Positions 24,238 through 36,151 of a DNA stretch of 64,000 nt are shown here, in pieces. Origin of the DNA: JACQFK01 sp964619955 (GTDB lineage: Bacteria; Planctomycetota; MHYJ01; JACPRB01). Location of the stretch: NCBI GenBank assembly GCA_964619955.1, contig CAZUJF010000026.1, positions 1 through 64,000 on the forward strand. The letters are read 5' to 3'. The position numbers and the translations under genes were made by a program. Below the pieces are notes generated by a model. That model had not been told where the DNA came from and ran no database searches. It saw nothing but the letters and a program-made list of their open reading frames with translations. How positions within the stretch are numbered: position 1 is the stretch's first letter; the number at the start of each line of letters is the position of its first letter.

Positions 24238-26856
24238 TCAAGGCAGGGTCGCGTCGGGGGCGCCCGCAGGCACCCACTGCACACCCAAGCCCACGCAGGA
24301 GGCGCAGGCGTGGATGAGGTTCTCGCCGTGGCCGCCGCTGCCCGCGCAACGCTCGCAGGGGCGCGTGCGGCCCACATCCGTCGCGACCGGCAGCCGGGTC
24401 ACGCCTTGACACTTCGGGCAGCTGCGCGTCCCCTTCCCTTCGCACTTCTCGCAGGGACGCGTCCCCCGGATCGGCTTGCCCTGGCAGACCTCGCAGGTTT
24501 TGCGTCCGGTCGCCCCGATCCCCACGGTGACCTTGTAGCCGATGCCGCCGCAGGGGAGGCAGGCCTCGGTCCGCGTCCCCTTCCCCCGGCACACGGAGCA
24601 GACCTTCGCCGGATTCCCCCCGCAGGACCCGCAGATGCCGAAACCGGACACGGCCGCCCTTAGTGCGAGCAGATGTTTCGATTCCCCGGCCGTCGCCGCC
24701 TGCCCGATCGACTGATCCAGTGCTGCCGTCGCCCGATTGAGGTCCTCGACGGATTTCATCGTCGACTGGAACTGCACCAGCGCGGATCGATAGGCTCCGA
24801 GAAAGTCCTGGGATCCGCGCGGTCCGGGCAGCAGCGCGCGGGCTTCGTCCCCCTTTCCTTCGCGCAGCAGCGACCCCATTTGCGCCGCGCGCCGATCCTC
24901 GGGGCGCTCCCAGCGGCCCTCCGGGGTCTGGGCGAACCCGAGTCCGAACAACACTTTGCGCGCTTCCAGGATTTCCGCCGGCGCTCCGAGCTTCAAGGCC
25001 GCCGATGCGTGGCCCGCCGCCAGGGCCCTCAAGAGCAGCAGTCCGCGGTCTTTCAGGACTTCGCTCTTCACCTCGACCAGCGTCCGAGCCTCCTTCAGAT
25101 GATCGGCCGCGCTCGCGTTCATCCAGCGCTCGGGAGGAAGGCGGTCCAGCGAGGCGCGGATCCGCAGCGCGGAGGCCGTGGCCGCCCCGGCGTTCGCCGT
25201 GCAGCGCGCACCGTCCAGCAGCACGCCTCCGGGAAGCCGGACGGTCCAGCCGCCCTTTTCCTGATACGCGGTGATCTCCTGGCCGGAGTACGTCTTCATC
25301 TTGACGAAGCCGTCGTTCTGCTTCTCGAAGACGCCCTCGTACGTGGAACTCAGCTGCGGTGTCTGGACGTGGAGGCTGTCCGAGATCAACCCGGCGTCCT
25401 GACCGCTGCGCGCGAGATACAGCCCGGCAAAGCCGATCAAATCCGACTGCGGCAGCTTCTCTCCTTTGAGCGCCTGGAGCCCGCTCAGAAGCGAAGCCCG
25501 CGCAGGGGCGTCCGTCGCCGTGAGGAGTTGGCGGAGCAGACCCGCCGCCATCGCGACGGCGGGAGCGGGCTCCGGCGCCTTCACCGCTTCCGCCGGACCG
25601 GCGGGCGCCGCGGACACCGCCGTAGCCGGCGCCGCCGCTTCCAGGAGTTTTTCGAGACCGGCTCGCAGGACCTCGATCCGCTTCTGCGGCCCCGGATCAC
25701 CCGGCAGTTCGGCGGCGCTGCACAGGGCCTCCAACCGTGCCCAGCGTTCGCGCTGGCGGTACACCTCGAGAAAGAGCCCGACCAGGGATTCGCGCGCGGG
25801 GGCCTGCTTCGCCTCCCGGGCGGCCTTCACCCGGCCTTCCAGCTCGTCCAGGCGCCGCGCCTCCCCGCGGAGAAACACGGGCGCATCCACGTGCAGCGAT
25901 TCGATCTGCCAGGGTTCGACCGACTGCGCCGCCCCGGCGCCCTGCACCACCACCGCCTCGTCGCGGCGCTCCAGCGAGCCCCGCAGGAAGGACCCGTCCT
26001 CCAGTTGAAGCACGCCGTCCTTCGCGAAGCGCAGCGGACCCGCTTTCGCCGGCGCGGCCGCCTTGACGACGGGCGGCGGAGCCGCCGCGTTGCGGCTCCC
26101 GGGCTGGACCAGGTCGAACTCCCAGAGCACCCATCCCAGCACTCCGGCGGCGGCCAGACCGAGCAACGTGCCGAGGACCGCCGGGACGGCCGAGCGCTTC
26201 GGCGGGTTCGGCAGGAATACCTGCAGCGGCTTCCCAAAGAACCACGCGTTCCCCTCGTCGTGGTGGAACACCCAGTGGGCCTGCCACGCCTGGAGATGTT
26301 CGATCACGAGATGACGGCCTGCGAAATGACCGCCGGCGGGAGGGCGCAGCTCTTTCGCCAGCTGCTCCGCGGCGGCACGCACGGCGGCTGGTTTGTCCGC
26401 CAGCAGCTTCGCCAGTTCCGACGTGTGCTCAAACCGCAGATCCACAACCTTGCGCGCCGCGCCCGCCGCCGCTTCCGCCGGCAGCGTCAGCGTCTCCTTC
26501 CGGGCCGAGAGGGAGCTCCGGCGGCCGTCGCTCTCGATCGTCGCCTGCAAGGTCACGCGGTAGGCCGGGTCGAAGCTCCCGAACGTGATCTCGCGCGCGA
26601 AGGAGCCGGGCAGCGAGCGAGCGCTCTTCTGCCAGTCCTGCAGCGCGGCGAAAACCTGGTCGATGGGCAATTCGGGGTCGTGGAGGATGACGGGTTCCGG
26701 GAGCGGGGCGGGGCCGCCGCGCTTCTTCGGGGCCTCGCGCCGGATGGTGAAAGTCCCCCGGCACTTCCCGCAGCGCTTCAGGCGGCCGCTGAGATCCTTG
26801 TTGGCCTTGTACGGACGGCCGCAGCCGGGACACGTAAAGCGGTAGTCTTCACCCAT
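24238..26856 (-). CDS. Membrane protein with zinc ribbon and DnaJ-type zinc fingers
   Basis: 872-residue protein of novel appearance. Residues 9-32 form a zinc ribbon (CPGC...CGKC). A soluble domain is followed by one transmembrane helix near residues 220-240 (VLGTLLGLAAAGVLGWVLW), then a long Ala/Pro-rich and helical region. The last 135 residues contain a DnaJ-like cysteine array: CGSCGGNPAKVCSVCRGKG, CLPCGGIG, CEVCQGK, CEKCEGKG, CPKCQG, CERCAGSGG and CASCVGLG. No J-domain is present. The start is the ATG at 26856, ten bases after GGGGAGG; an ATG at 26883 is a weaker alternative. The cysteine fingers suggest binding of unfolded protein or zinc, which is inference. Confidence 0.7.
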   Translation of the reverse strand: MGEDYRFTCPGCGRPYKANKDLSGRLKRCGKCRGTFTIRREAPKKRGGPAPLPEPVILHDPELPIDQVFAALQDWQKSARSLPGSFAREITFGSFDPAYRVTLQATIESDGRRSSLSARKETLTLPAEAAAGAARKVVDLRFEHTSELAKLLADKPAAVRAAAEQLAKELRPPAGGHFAGRHLVIEHLQAWQAHWVFHHDEGNAWFFGKPLQVFLPNPPKRSAVPAVLGTLLGLAAAGVLGWVLWEFDLVQPGSRNAAAPPPVVKAAAPAKAGPLRFAKDGVLQLEDGSFLRGSLERRDEAVVVQGAGAAQSVEPWQIESLHVDAPVFLRGEARRLDELEGRVKAAREAKQAPARESLVGLFLEVYRQRERWARLEALCSAAELPGDPGPQKRIEVLRAGLEKLLEAAAPATAVSAAPAGPAEAVKAPEPAPAVAMAAGLLRQLLTATDAPARASLLSGLQALKGEKLPQSDLIGFAGLYLARSGQDAGLISDSLHVQTPQLSSTYEGVFEKQNDGFVKMKTYSGQEITAYQEKGGWTVRLPGGVLLDGARCTANAGAATASALRIRASLDRLPPERWMNASAADHLKEARTLVEVKSEVLKDRGLLLLRALAAGHASAALKLGAPAEILEARKVLFGLGFAQTPEGRWERPEDRRAAQMGSLLREGKGDEARALLPGPRGSQDFLGAYRSALVQFQSTMKSVEDLNRATAALDQSIGQAATAGESKHLLALRAAVSGFGICGSCGGNPAKVCSVCRGKGTRTEACLPCGGIGYKVTVGIGATGRKTCEVCQGKPIRGTRPCEKCEGKGTRSCPKCQGVTRLPVATDVGRTRPCERCAGSGGHGENLIHACASCVGLGVQWVPAGAPDATLP

Positions 26857-26904
26857 CGGATGCAGGCCTCCCCTGCCCGACATATAGCAGGGAATGCGCC
26901 GGAA

Positions 26905-26918
26905 GTGAACGCTTTCAC
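26905..26918. repeat. Short dyad in divergent promoter region
   Basis: GTGAA-CGCT-TTCAC between the divergent zinc-finger gene and prfC. The position would suit an operator, but five-base arms can occur by chance. Confidence 0.2.
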
Positions 26919-26940
26919 GCCCGCCCCGCGCTTCCCGTGT

Positions 26941-26946
26941 TAGAAT
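26941..26946 (+). promoter_or_regulatory. -10-like element of prfC
   Basis: TAGAAT 13 bases before the prfC ATG, giving a leader of roughly six bases without Shine-Dalgarno. No clear -35. Confidence 0.45.
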
Positions 26947-26959
26947 CCCCCGCCTTCCC

Positions 26960-28588
26960 ATGAGCATCAAGGACGAGATCGCCCGGCGCCGGACGTTCGC
27001 GATCATTTCGCACCCCGACGCGGGCAAGACGACGCTGACCGAGAAGCTGCTCCTCTACGGCGGCGCCGTGCAGCTGGCCGGCTCGGTCACCGCCCGCAAA
27101 TCGGAACGCTCCACGACCTCGGACTGGATGGAGTTGGAGCGCCAGCGCGGCATCTCCGTCAACTCCACCGTGCTCCAGTTCGACTACCGCGACTGCTGCA
27201 TCAACCTGCTCGACACCCCCGGCCACAAGGACTTCTCCGAGGACACCTACCGCGTCCTCATGGCGGTCGACGCCGCGATCATGGTGATCGACGCCGGCAA
27301 GGGCATCGAGACCCAGACCCGGAAGCTCTTCGAGATCTGCCGTCTCCGCGGCATCCCCATCTTCACGTTCATCAACAAGCTGGACCGCCCCACGCGCGAA
27401 CCGCTCGCCCTCATGGACGAGATCGAGAACGTGCTGCAGATCCACGCCTTCGCGGTCAACTGGCCCCTCGGCACGGGTCCGGGCTTCCAGGGCGTCTTCG
27501 ACCGGCAAAAGAAGCAGGCGCATTTCTTCAGCCGGGTCGCCGGCGGGGCGGCCCGGGCCGCGGTGGACGTCCACGACGTCAACGACGCCGAGGTCCGGGA
27601 CCTCATGGACGACGACTCGCACGCCCGGCTGCTGGAGGAACTGTCCCTGCTGGAGCAGGCGGGGGCGTCGTTCGACCTGGCGGCGCTGCGCTCGGGCGAC
27701 CTCACCCCCGTCTTCTTCGGCAGCGCCAAGAACAACTTCGGCGTGCAGCTGCTGCTCGACGCCTTCATCGAGCACGCCCCGCCGCCCGGCCCCCGCCGCG
27801 TCGCCTCGGGCCCCGTCGACGTCGAAAATCCGGCGTTCTCCGGCTTCATTTTCAAGATCCAGTCCAACATGGATCCGCGGCACCGCGACCAGATCGCGTT
27901 CCTGCGCGTCTGCTCGGGCCATTTCACGCGGGACATGCGCGTCATCCACGCGCAGACCGGGGCCTCGGTCCGCCTTGCCAGCTCGCACAAACTGCTCGCC
28001 CGTGAACGCAACATCGTCCATGACGCCTACCCTGGGGACGTGATCGGCCTCGTGGGTCACCCCGAGTTCGGCATCGGCGACACGCTGACCGAGGATCCCG
28101 CGCTCGTGTACCACGAGATCCCCCGCTTTGCGCCGGAGTGTTTCGCGCTGCTGCACGCTTCGAGCCCCTCCCAATTCAAACGCTTCCGCGCCGGGCTCGA
28201 CCACCTGCTCAAAGAGGGCGTCTTCCAGATGTTCCGCATGCGCGATGGCACCCAGCGCGTGCCGCTCATCGGGGCGGTCGGCCCGCTGCAGTTCGAGGTC
28301 CTCCAGTACCGCCTCAAACACGAGTTCGGGGCGGACTCCCGCATCGAGCCTGTCGCCTACAACACGGTCCGCTGGATCGCCCCCGAATCGGCCGCCGAGG
28401 TCACCGGCGACTGGCTGCCCAGCGGCTCCTGCCTTGCCGAGGACGACCGCGAGCAGAAGGTCCTGCTCTTCTCCGGCCAGTGGTCGCACGACTACTTCCA
28501 GGAGAAGAACCCGAAGGTCCGCCTCACGAAGCTGCCCGTCGTCATGCAGACCGAGGAGAAACCCGGGGGGTCGGGCCAAGGACGCTGA
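26960..28588 (+). CDS. prfC: Peptide chain release factor 3
   Basis: 542-residue translational GTPase RF3, which removes RF1/RF2 from the ribosome after peptide release. G1 loop HPDAGKTTLTEKLL, switch II DTPGHKDFSEDTYR, G4 NKLDR and the ribosome-binding domains (SGFIFKIQSNMDPRHRDQIA) are all present. Length is normal. The short leader and the start are set by the TAGAAT element. The downstream kinase gene begins 35 bases later behind its own -10-like element. Confidence 0.95.
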   Translation: MSIKDEIARRRTFAIISHPDAGKTTLTEKLLLYGGAVQLAGSVTARKSERSTTSDWMELERQRGISVNSTVLQFDYRDCCINLLDTPGHKDFSEDTYRVLMAVDAAIMVIDAGKGIETQTRKLFEICRLRGIPIFTFINKLDRPTREPLALMDEIENVLQIHAFAVNWPLGTGPGFQGVFDRQKKQAHFFSRVAGGAARAAVDVHDVNDAEVRDLMDDDSHARLLEELSLLEQAGASFDLAALRSGDLTPVFFGSAKNNFGVQLLLDAFIEHAPPPGPRRVASGPVDVENPAFSGFIFKIQSNMDPRHRDQIAFLRVCSGHFTRDMRVIHAQTGASVRLASSHKLLARERNIVHDAYPGDVIGLVGHPEFGIGDTLTEDPALVYHEIPRFAPECFALLHASSPSQFKRFRAGLDHLLKEGVFQMFRMRDGTQRVPLIGAVGPLQFEVLQYRLKHEFGADSRIEPVAYNTVRWIAPESAAEVTGDWLPSGSCLAEDDREQKVLLFSGQWSHDYFQEKNPKVRLTKLPVVMQTEEKPGGSGQGR

Positions 28589-28611
28589 CCCCTCTGGCCC
28601 GCCGTTTGCGT

Positions 28612-28617
28612 TAGACT
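28612..28617 (+). promoter_or_regulatory. -10-like element of histidine kinase gene, leaderless
   Basis: TAGACT six bases before the GTG at 28624. No -35 match; the gene may need an activator or be weakly expressed. Confidence 0.45.
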
Positions 28618-28623
28618 ATCCCC

Positions 28624-30230
28624 GTGATCCGCCGACGGCTCTCCCTGCAGCTGGCGCTCGTGATGCTGGGCGTCGCGCTCGTCCCCCTCCTGGGAGCAGG
28701 GCTGCTCACCCTGCACCTCATCGAACGCTCCGTCACCGGACAGGCCCGCGCCGCCCAGCTCCAGATCGGCCGTGCCGCCGCCGCGCTGGTTCGGGACTAT
28801 CTGAAGGACGCCGCCACCAAGCTCGGCAGCATCGCGCGCATGATCCGGAAGGAGGAGGATCCCCGGGAACAAACTCGGCGCCTCAATTCCCTCCTCGACC
28901 CCCCGGACATCTTCCTGGAGGTCGCCTACTGGACTTCCGGGAACGAGCCCAAGGTCCAGGCACAGGTCCAGCAGGGCGAGTACAATCTTGCCCAAAAGCG
29001 GGCCAAACCGCAGAACCGTGCTTTTCAAGAAAACGTGGGGCAGCAGGTCCAAACCTTCACCAACGCGACCCCCCAGATCCTGGAAGCCCAATCGGGGAAC
29101 GGATTCATGGCGGACCGTCTCCAGATGATTGAATCCTTCCCCTCGCTGCCCATCTCCGTGCCGGCCCCCGGCGGTCTACTCAGTGCCGACCTCGACTTCC
29201 GCCCCGTGTCCCAGCTTCTGGCGGCGCTGGTGGATGAACCCTCCCGGCGCCTCCTGCTCCTGGATAATTTGGGCGCCCCCCTCGCCCGCTCGTCCGCCAT
29301 CGAGATCCTCGCACCAATCAGCACGATCGTCGATGTCGGGCATGGGGGCTGGACCCTCCATGTCGATGAAGCCGCCGCCGTGCTCCGGGCTCCCTTGGAC
29401 CAGGCCTACACCCGGGTGATCCTCTGGTTCGCGCTGGCCGGCGCCGCCGCCGTGGCGCTCGCCTTTCTCTTCGCCTCGCGCGTCACCCGGCCGCTTCAGA
29501 CGCTGGTCCTCGCGGCTGACCGGATCGCCGGGGGAGATCTCGGCGCCCGCGCCGGGCTGCACCGCGAGGATGAGATCGGGCAACTCGCAAGCGCCTTCGA
29601 CCGCATGGCGGTCGCCGTCGAGCAGATCGACCGCTTGAAGGACGAATTCGTCGCCCACGTCTCCCACGAGCTCCGCACGCCCCTGACTTCCGCAAAGATC
29701 GCCCTGGCGAATGTGCGCGAGGGCATCGCCGGCCCCGACGCCCTCCCCCGCGTCCAGGAGGATCTCGACCGGCTCATCCGCATGGTCAACGGCCTGCTCG
29801 ACAGCGCCCGGCTCGAGGCGGGGCTCACCCTGGACCGGACCAGCGTCGAACTGGGCTCCCTCGTCCGCGGGGCCGTCGAGTCCCTGCGGCCCCTGGCACG
29901 GGGCGCACTCGACGTACGCGGGACCGGCGACACGGTCGACGCCGATCCCGCCCGGATCCGGCAGATCGTGCTGAACCTCGTCGACAACGCCATCAAATAC
30001 GCCCGCAGTCGGGTTGATGTCGAGCTGCGCGGCCGCGAGATCCGGGTGAGCGACGACGGCCCCGGCGTCCCGCCGGAACAGCGCGAGAAGATCTTCGAGA
30101 AGTTCGCGCGTCTCGGCGACGGCCCCAAGCCGCCGGGCGCGGGGCTCGGCCTCTCGATCGCCCGGAAGCTCGCCGTCCTGCACGGCGGCACGCTCGTCTG
30201 CGAAGGCAACACCTTCATCCTGAGGCTGCC

Positions 30231-30234
<4 letters not shown>
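28624..30234 (+). CDS. Membrane sensor histidine kinase
   Basis: 536-residue kinase, start GTG. TM1 is at about 9-31 and TM2 at about 264-285, enclosing a 230-residue extracytoplasmic sensor with no cysteines. HAMP follows (VTRPLQTLVLAADRIAGGDL, about 287-338), then HisKA with the phospho-accepting H348 in FVAHVSHELRTPL. The ATPase domain has N-box RQIVLNLVDNAIKYA, G1 DDGPGVPP and G2 GAGLGLSIARKLA. All catalytic motifs are intact. It overlaps the sigma-54 activator gene by four bases (ATGA), so the pair is a cognate two-component system. The sensor domain has no family I recognise. Confidence 0.92.
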
Positions 30235-31509
<1,275 letters not shown>

Positions 31510-31517
<8 letters not shown>

Positions 31518-31548
31518 AGCGATACGGCGGGTGTATCGGATCGGATAC
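31510..31548 (+). promoter_or_regulatory. Phased half-sites, candidate enhancer for the sigma-54 activator
   Basis: Two dyads of the form GTATC-N6-GATAC, at 31510-31525 and 31533-31548. The four half-sites begin at 31510, 31521, 31533 and 31544, i.e. at 11/12/11-base intervals, so all lie on one face of the helix. Their centre is about 77 bases upstream of the predicted transcription start, a usual enhancer distance for NtrC-type proteins. Confidence 0.7.
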
Positions 31549-31579
31549 GCCTGCCGTCTCGCGCCTCCCGTTCAGACCA

Positions 31580-31596
31580 TGGCACAGGGCTTGCTC
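31580..31596 (+). promoter_or_regulatory. Sigma-54 promoter (-24/-12)
   Basis: TGGCAC (31580-31585), five bases, TTGCTC (31591-31596). The invariant GG and GC are exactly ten bases apart. The start of transcription is predicted at about 31606, two bases before the ATG at 31608, so even this sigma-54 mRNA would be practically leaderless. Confidence 0.85.
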
Positions 31597-31607
31597 TTGT
31601 TCACCCC

Positions 31608-33239
31608 ATGAACATGATGCTCGCGCTCCTGATCCTGCTCCAGGACCCGCTCGAACCCGCCGCTCACCCGGTCAAGATCGAGCCGAAGGAGGCCACGATC
31701 TTCAAGGACGGCCACGCGTTCATCCTGGCGGAAGGCCTGATTCCGGCGAAGACCGGGTGGTACGTCACGACCGAGGTCCCGGAGGCGGTGCTCGGAACCT
31801 TGTGGACCTTCACCGGCCACGCCGGCGCGTGCGTCGAGGTCGTGCGCGCCGGCTTCGAAACCATCGAGCGCAAGGAGCCCTGTCTGACGCTCGCCGACGC
31901 GCTCGAGGCCTGCATCGGCCGCGACGTGGTCCTCGATCTCCACGGCACGCTGCTGGAGGGGACGCTCCTCGACGTGCCCCGCCGCAAGGAGGCCCCCGAG
32001 ACCCCGGGCGAAACCCTGCTGGTGCGCACGCAGCTCGGCACCCAGATCCTCCACAAGTCGCGCGTCCTCTCCATCCGAAGCAAGGACGCCCTTCCGGTGG
32101 AACGGACTCTGCCTTCCGTGCGCCGCCGCCTGCTGGTGAAGGTCGTCGTGGAGGACAACGTCCGCGAGGAGCGGATCCCCCTGCGCTTCGTCTACGTCCA
32201 GAAGGGCCTGCGCTGGATCCCCGAGTACCACGCGGAGCTGCTGCCGGACAAGAAGGTCCGACTCACCCTGCAAGGAACCCTGGTCAACGAGCTTGCGGAC
32301 CTGAAGGACGTCAGCGCCTCGCTGGTGGTCGGCATTCCGAACTTCCTCCTGAAGGACACCCTCTCCCCGCTGGCCCTGCGCCAGGCGGCCGCCGGGCTTT
32401 CCCAGTACTTCCATCCCGGTCAACGCGCGGGACAGATGCTGACCAACGCGATGATGACGCAGGTCGCGCGCTACGGGGAATCCCAGGGAGATGCACCCGC
32501 GCCGGCCGGCCCCGATCCGGTCGTGGAGGGAGGGGCGGCCGACGAATACTTCCTCTATCCGCGCCCGCACCTCACGCTCAAGAAGGGCGAACGGTCGAGC
32601 GCGCCGGTCTTCAGCGCGATCTTCGACAGCGAGGATGTCTACACCTTGGAAGTCCTGCCGCGCGTCTCCCTCTCCATGGCCTCAGGCTCCCTGGAGGAAT
32701 TACGCCGGGCCATGGCGATGCCGAAGCTACGGCACGGGCTCAAGCTGAAAAACAGCGGCCGCACCCCCTGGACCACGGGCCCCGCGATGATCGTGCGCGA
32801 CGGCCGGGCGCTGGCCCAGGACATGCTCCGCTTCACGCCCGCGGGCGGCGACACCGTGCTGCCGATGGCCGAGGTGAGCGACGTCGCCGTGCGCATCAAG
32901 GACGTCGAGCTGCGCCGGGTCCACAACATCCCCATCGACGGGACCAGCTACAGCCAGGTCTTCATGACGGGAACGATCTGCCTCGTGAATCACCGCCCGC
33001 AGGATCTGCCCGTCCGCGTGGACCGCACGGCTGTCGGGCGCATGGAACTGCTCAAGGACAAGGGGACGTCCGAGGCCTTCGACGCGGTGGACCTCCCCTG
33101 GGAGCGTTACGACGCCGCGATCTGGAGGCAGGCCCTGCTGGGCGTGAACGCCGCGTTCCGCGCGACGTGGACGGCCGTGATCCCCGCCGGCAAGAGCGTC
33201 GAGTTCGGCTGCGAGTGGTCCTACTATCGCCGGGGATGA
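31608..33239 (+). CDS. Secreted DUF4139-like protein under sigma-54 control
   Basis: 543-residue protein with a short hydrophobic start (MNMMLALLILLQD) and otherwise soluble beta-rich sequence. The middle region, VYVQKGLRWIPEYHAEL then GTLVNELADLKDVSASLVVG, and the C-terminal GPAMIVRDGRALAQDML and LPMAEVSDVAVRIKDVELRR resemble DUF4139-type beta-sandwich proteins, a family of unknown function. Residues about 280-310 are Gln/Ala/Gly-rich and probably flexible. Start set by the sigma-54 promoter; ATGs at 31614 and 31617 are alternatives. It abuts the convergent DUF1080 gene without a gap. It is the likely output of the two-component system directly upstream. Confidence 0.75.
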   Translation: MNMMLALLILLQDPLEPAAHPVKIEPKEATIFKDGHAFILAEGLIPAKTGWYVTTEVPEAVLGTLWTFTGHAGACVEVVRAGFETIERKEPCLTLADALEACIGRDVVLDLHGTLLEGTLLDVPRRKEAPETPGETLLVRTQLGTQILHKSRVLSIRSKDALPVERTLPSVRRRLLVKVVVEDNVREERIPLRFVYVQKGLRWIPEYHAELLPDKKVRLTLQGTLVNELADLKDVSASLVVGIPNFLLKDTLSPLALRQAAAGLSQYFHPGQRAGQMLTNAMMTQVARYGESQGDAPAPAGPDPVVEGGAADEYFLYPRPHLTLKKGERSSAPVFSAIFDSEDVYTLEVLPRVSLSMASGSLEELRRAMAMPKLRHGLKLKNSGRTPWTTGPAMIVRDGRALAQDMLRFTPAGGDTVLPMAEVSDVAVRIKDVELRRVHNIPIDGTSYSQVFMTGTICLVNHRPQDLPVRVDRTAVGRMELLKDKGTSEAFDAVDLPWERYDAAIWRQALLGVNAAFRATWTAVIPAGKSVEFGCEWSYYRRG

Positions 33240-33896
33240 CTACTTCAGTTCCTTGATCCGGATCTTGCGCCAGCGGACGTCGAGCACGTCCTCCTTCTTG
33301 CCGACGCCGTGCACCTGCAGCGCGATGAAGCCGGAGGGGGTCACCGCATCCTTGAGATCGGCGGCCGGGACCTCGTTGATCCAGGTCTTGATCGAATCGC
33401 CTTTGCACTCGACGCGGAACTTGTTCCAGTCCCCCGACTTGAACGCCTTCCGGGCCGCTTCGTTCTCCTTGAGGTCCTTGAGCCAGCCGCGCCGGCCCTC
33501 GTCGTAGATGCCGCCGCTGTAGGCCCGGGCCGACGGGTCGATCTCCACCTGGTAGCCGTGCACCCGGCCCGCCCCCACCTTGATCTTCTTCCCGCCCAGC
33601 TCCAACGTCTTTTCCTCGTCGAAACACTGGCTGCGGATCTGCACCCCGGAATTCAGCGCCGGATTCACCTTGAACTCCAGTTCAAGGATGAAATCGCCGT
33701 AATCCTTCTTCGTGCACAGGAAGGAATTGGCGGTGTTCGGCACCGAGGTGCCGAGGATGGCCCCGTCCTCGATCTTGTAGTTCGCCTTGCCGCCGCGCTG
33801 GACCCAGCCGTCGAGGTCCTTCCCGTTGAAAAGCTCCGTCCAGCCCTCCTCCTGGGTCGCGAGACACAGGAACGCCAGGCTCATCACGATATTCAT
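33240..33896 (-). CDS. DUF1080 (3-keto-disaccharide hydrolase) protein
   Basis: 218-residue exported protein. After MNIVMSLAFLCLATQEE comes the family signature EGWTELFNGKDLDGWVQRGG, followed by NSGVQIRSQ, GYQVEIDPSARAYSGGIYDE and WNKFRVECKGDSIKTWIN, a jelly-roll domain. DUF1080 proteins are very numerous in Planctomycetota; characterised members hydrolyse 3-keto-glycosides. The ATG at 33896 is preferred because GGGGAG lies six bases upstream; an ATG at 33902 is also in frame. A TATAAT at 33928-33923 supplies the -10. Confidence 0.88.
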   Translation of the reverse strand: MNIVMSLAFLCLATQEEGWTELFNGKDLDGWVQRGGKANYKIEDGAILGTSVPNTANSFLCTKKDYGDFILELEFKVNPALNSGVQIRSQCFDEEKTLELGGKKIKVGAGRVHGYQVEIDPSARAYSGGIYDEGRRGWLKDLKENEAARKAFKSGDWNKFRVECKGDSIKTWINEVPAADLKDAVTPSGFIALQVHGVGKKEDVLDVRWRKIRIKELK

Positions 33897-33921
33897 CCGC
33901 ATCTCCCCTTCAGAAGCCGCG

Positions 33922-33929
33922 TATTATAC
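33922..33929. promoter_or_regulatory. Shared -10 region of divergent genes
   Basis: TATTATAC contains TATAAT on the minus strand (for the DUF1080 gene, leader about 20 bases with Shine-Dalgarno) and TATTAT on the plus strand (ten bases before the ATG at 33938). The two promoters must compete for the same bases. Confidence 0.45.
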
Positions 33930-33937
33930 CCAAGATC

Positions 33938-34370
33938 ATGCGAAAAGCCCTGGCCCTTCTGCTCCTGCCGCTCGCCGCCTGCTCCACGTACGAGCGCGAT
34001 TGGGAGGCCGCCGCGGCGCCCCCCCGACCCGGGGCGATCGAAGGGCGATGGGAAGGCCTCTGGCAGAGCGCGGTCGACGGTCACACCGGGGAACTGCGCT
34101 GTCTCGTCAGCCCCCGCCCCGACGGCGGCCTCGACGCCCGCTACCACGCCACGTACACGTGGTGCCTGCTCCCCTTCACCTTCGACTACACGGTGCCCAT
34201 GACGGCGGAGCGGAGCGGGGACATCTGGCGCTTCAGGGGTTCCGCGGAACTGGGCTGCTGGATCGCCGGCGGCCTCTACACCTACGAGGGCCAGGCCGGC
34301 CCCGCAGGCTACGAAGCCACCTACCGGTCGGAGGAGGACCGCGGCGTCTTCCGGCTGCGCCGGCCGCCCG

Positions 34371-34390
<20 letters not shown>
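33938..34390 (+). CDS. Small lipoprotein of unknown function
   Basis: 150-residue protein with a lipoprotein signal (MRKALALLLLPLAACST, lipobox LAAC). The mature part is predicted beta-sheet with three cysteines (CLVSPRPDG, TWCLLPF, LGCWIAGG) and a calycin-like look: IEGRWEGLWQSAVDGHTGEL at residues 33-52. Proline-rich C-terminus. The 3' end overlaps the convergent aspS gene by 20 bases. Function unknown. Confidence 0.7.
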
Positions 34391-36140
<1,750 letters not shown>

Positions 36141-36151
36141 GGTCTGGTCCC

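Noticed and set aside
24673..26943. Long plus-strand frame opposite the zinc-finger membrane protein
   Set aside because: The minus-strand frame has ordered cysteine motifs at both ends; the plus-strand translation is Arg/Gln-rich without any pattern.
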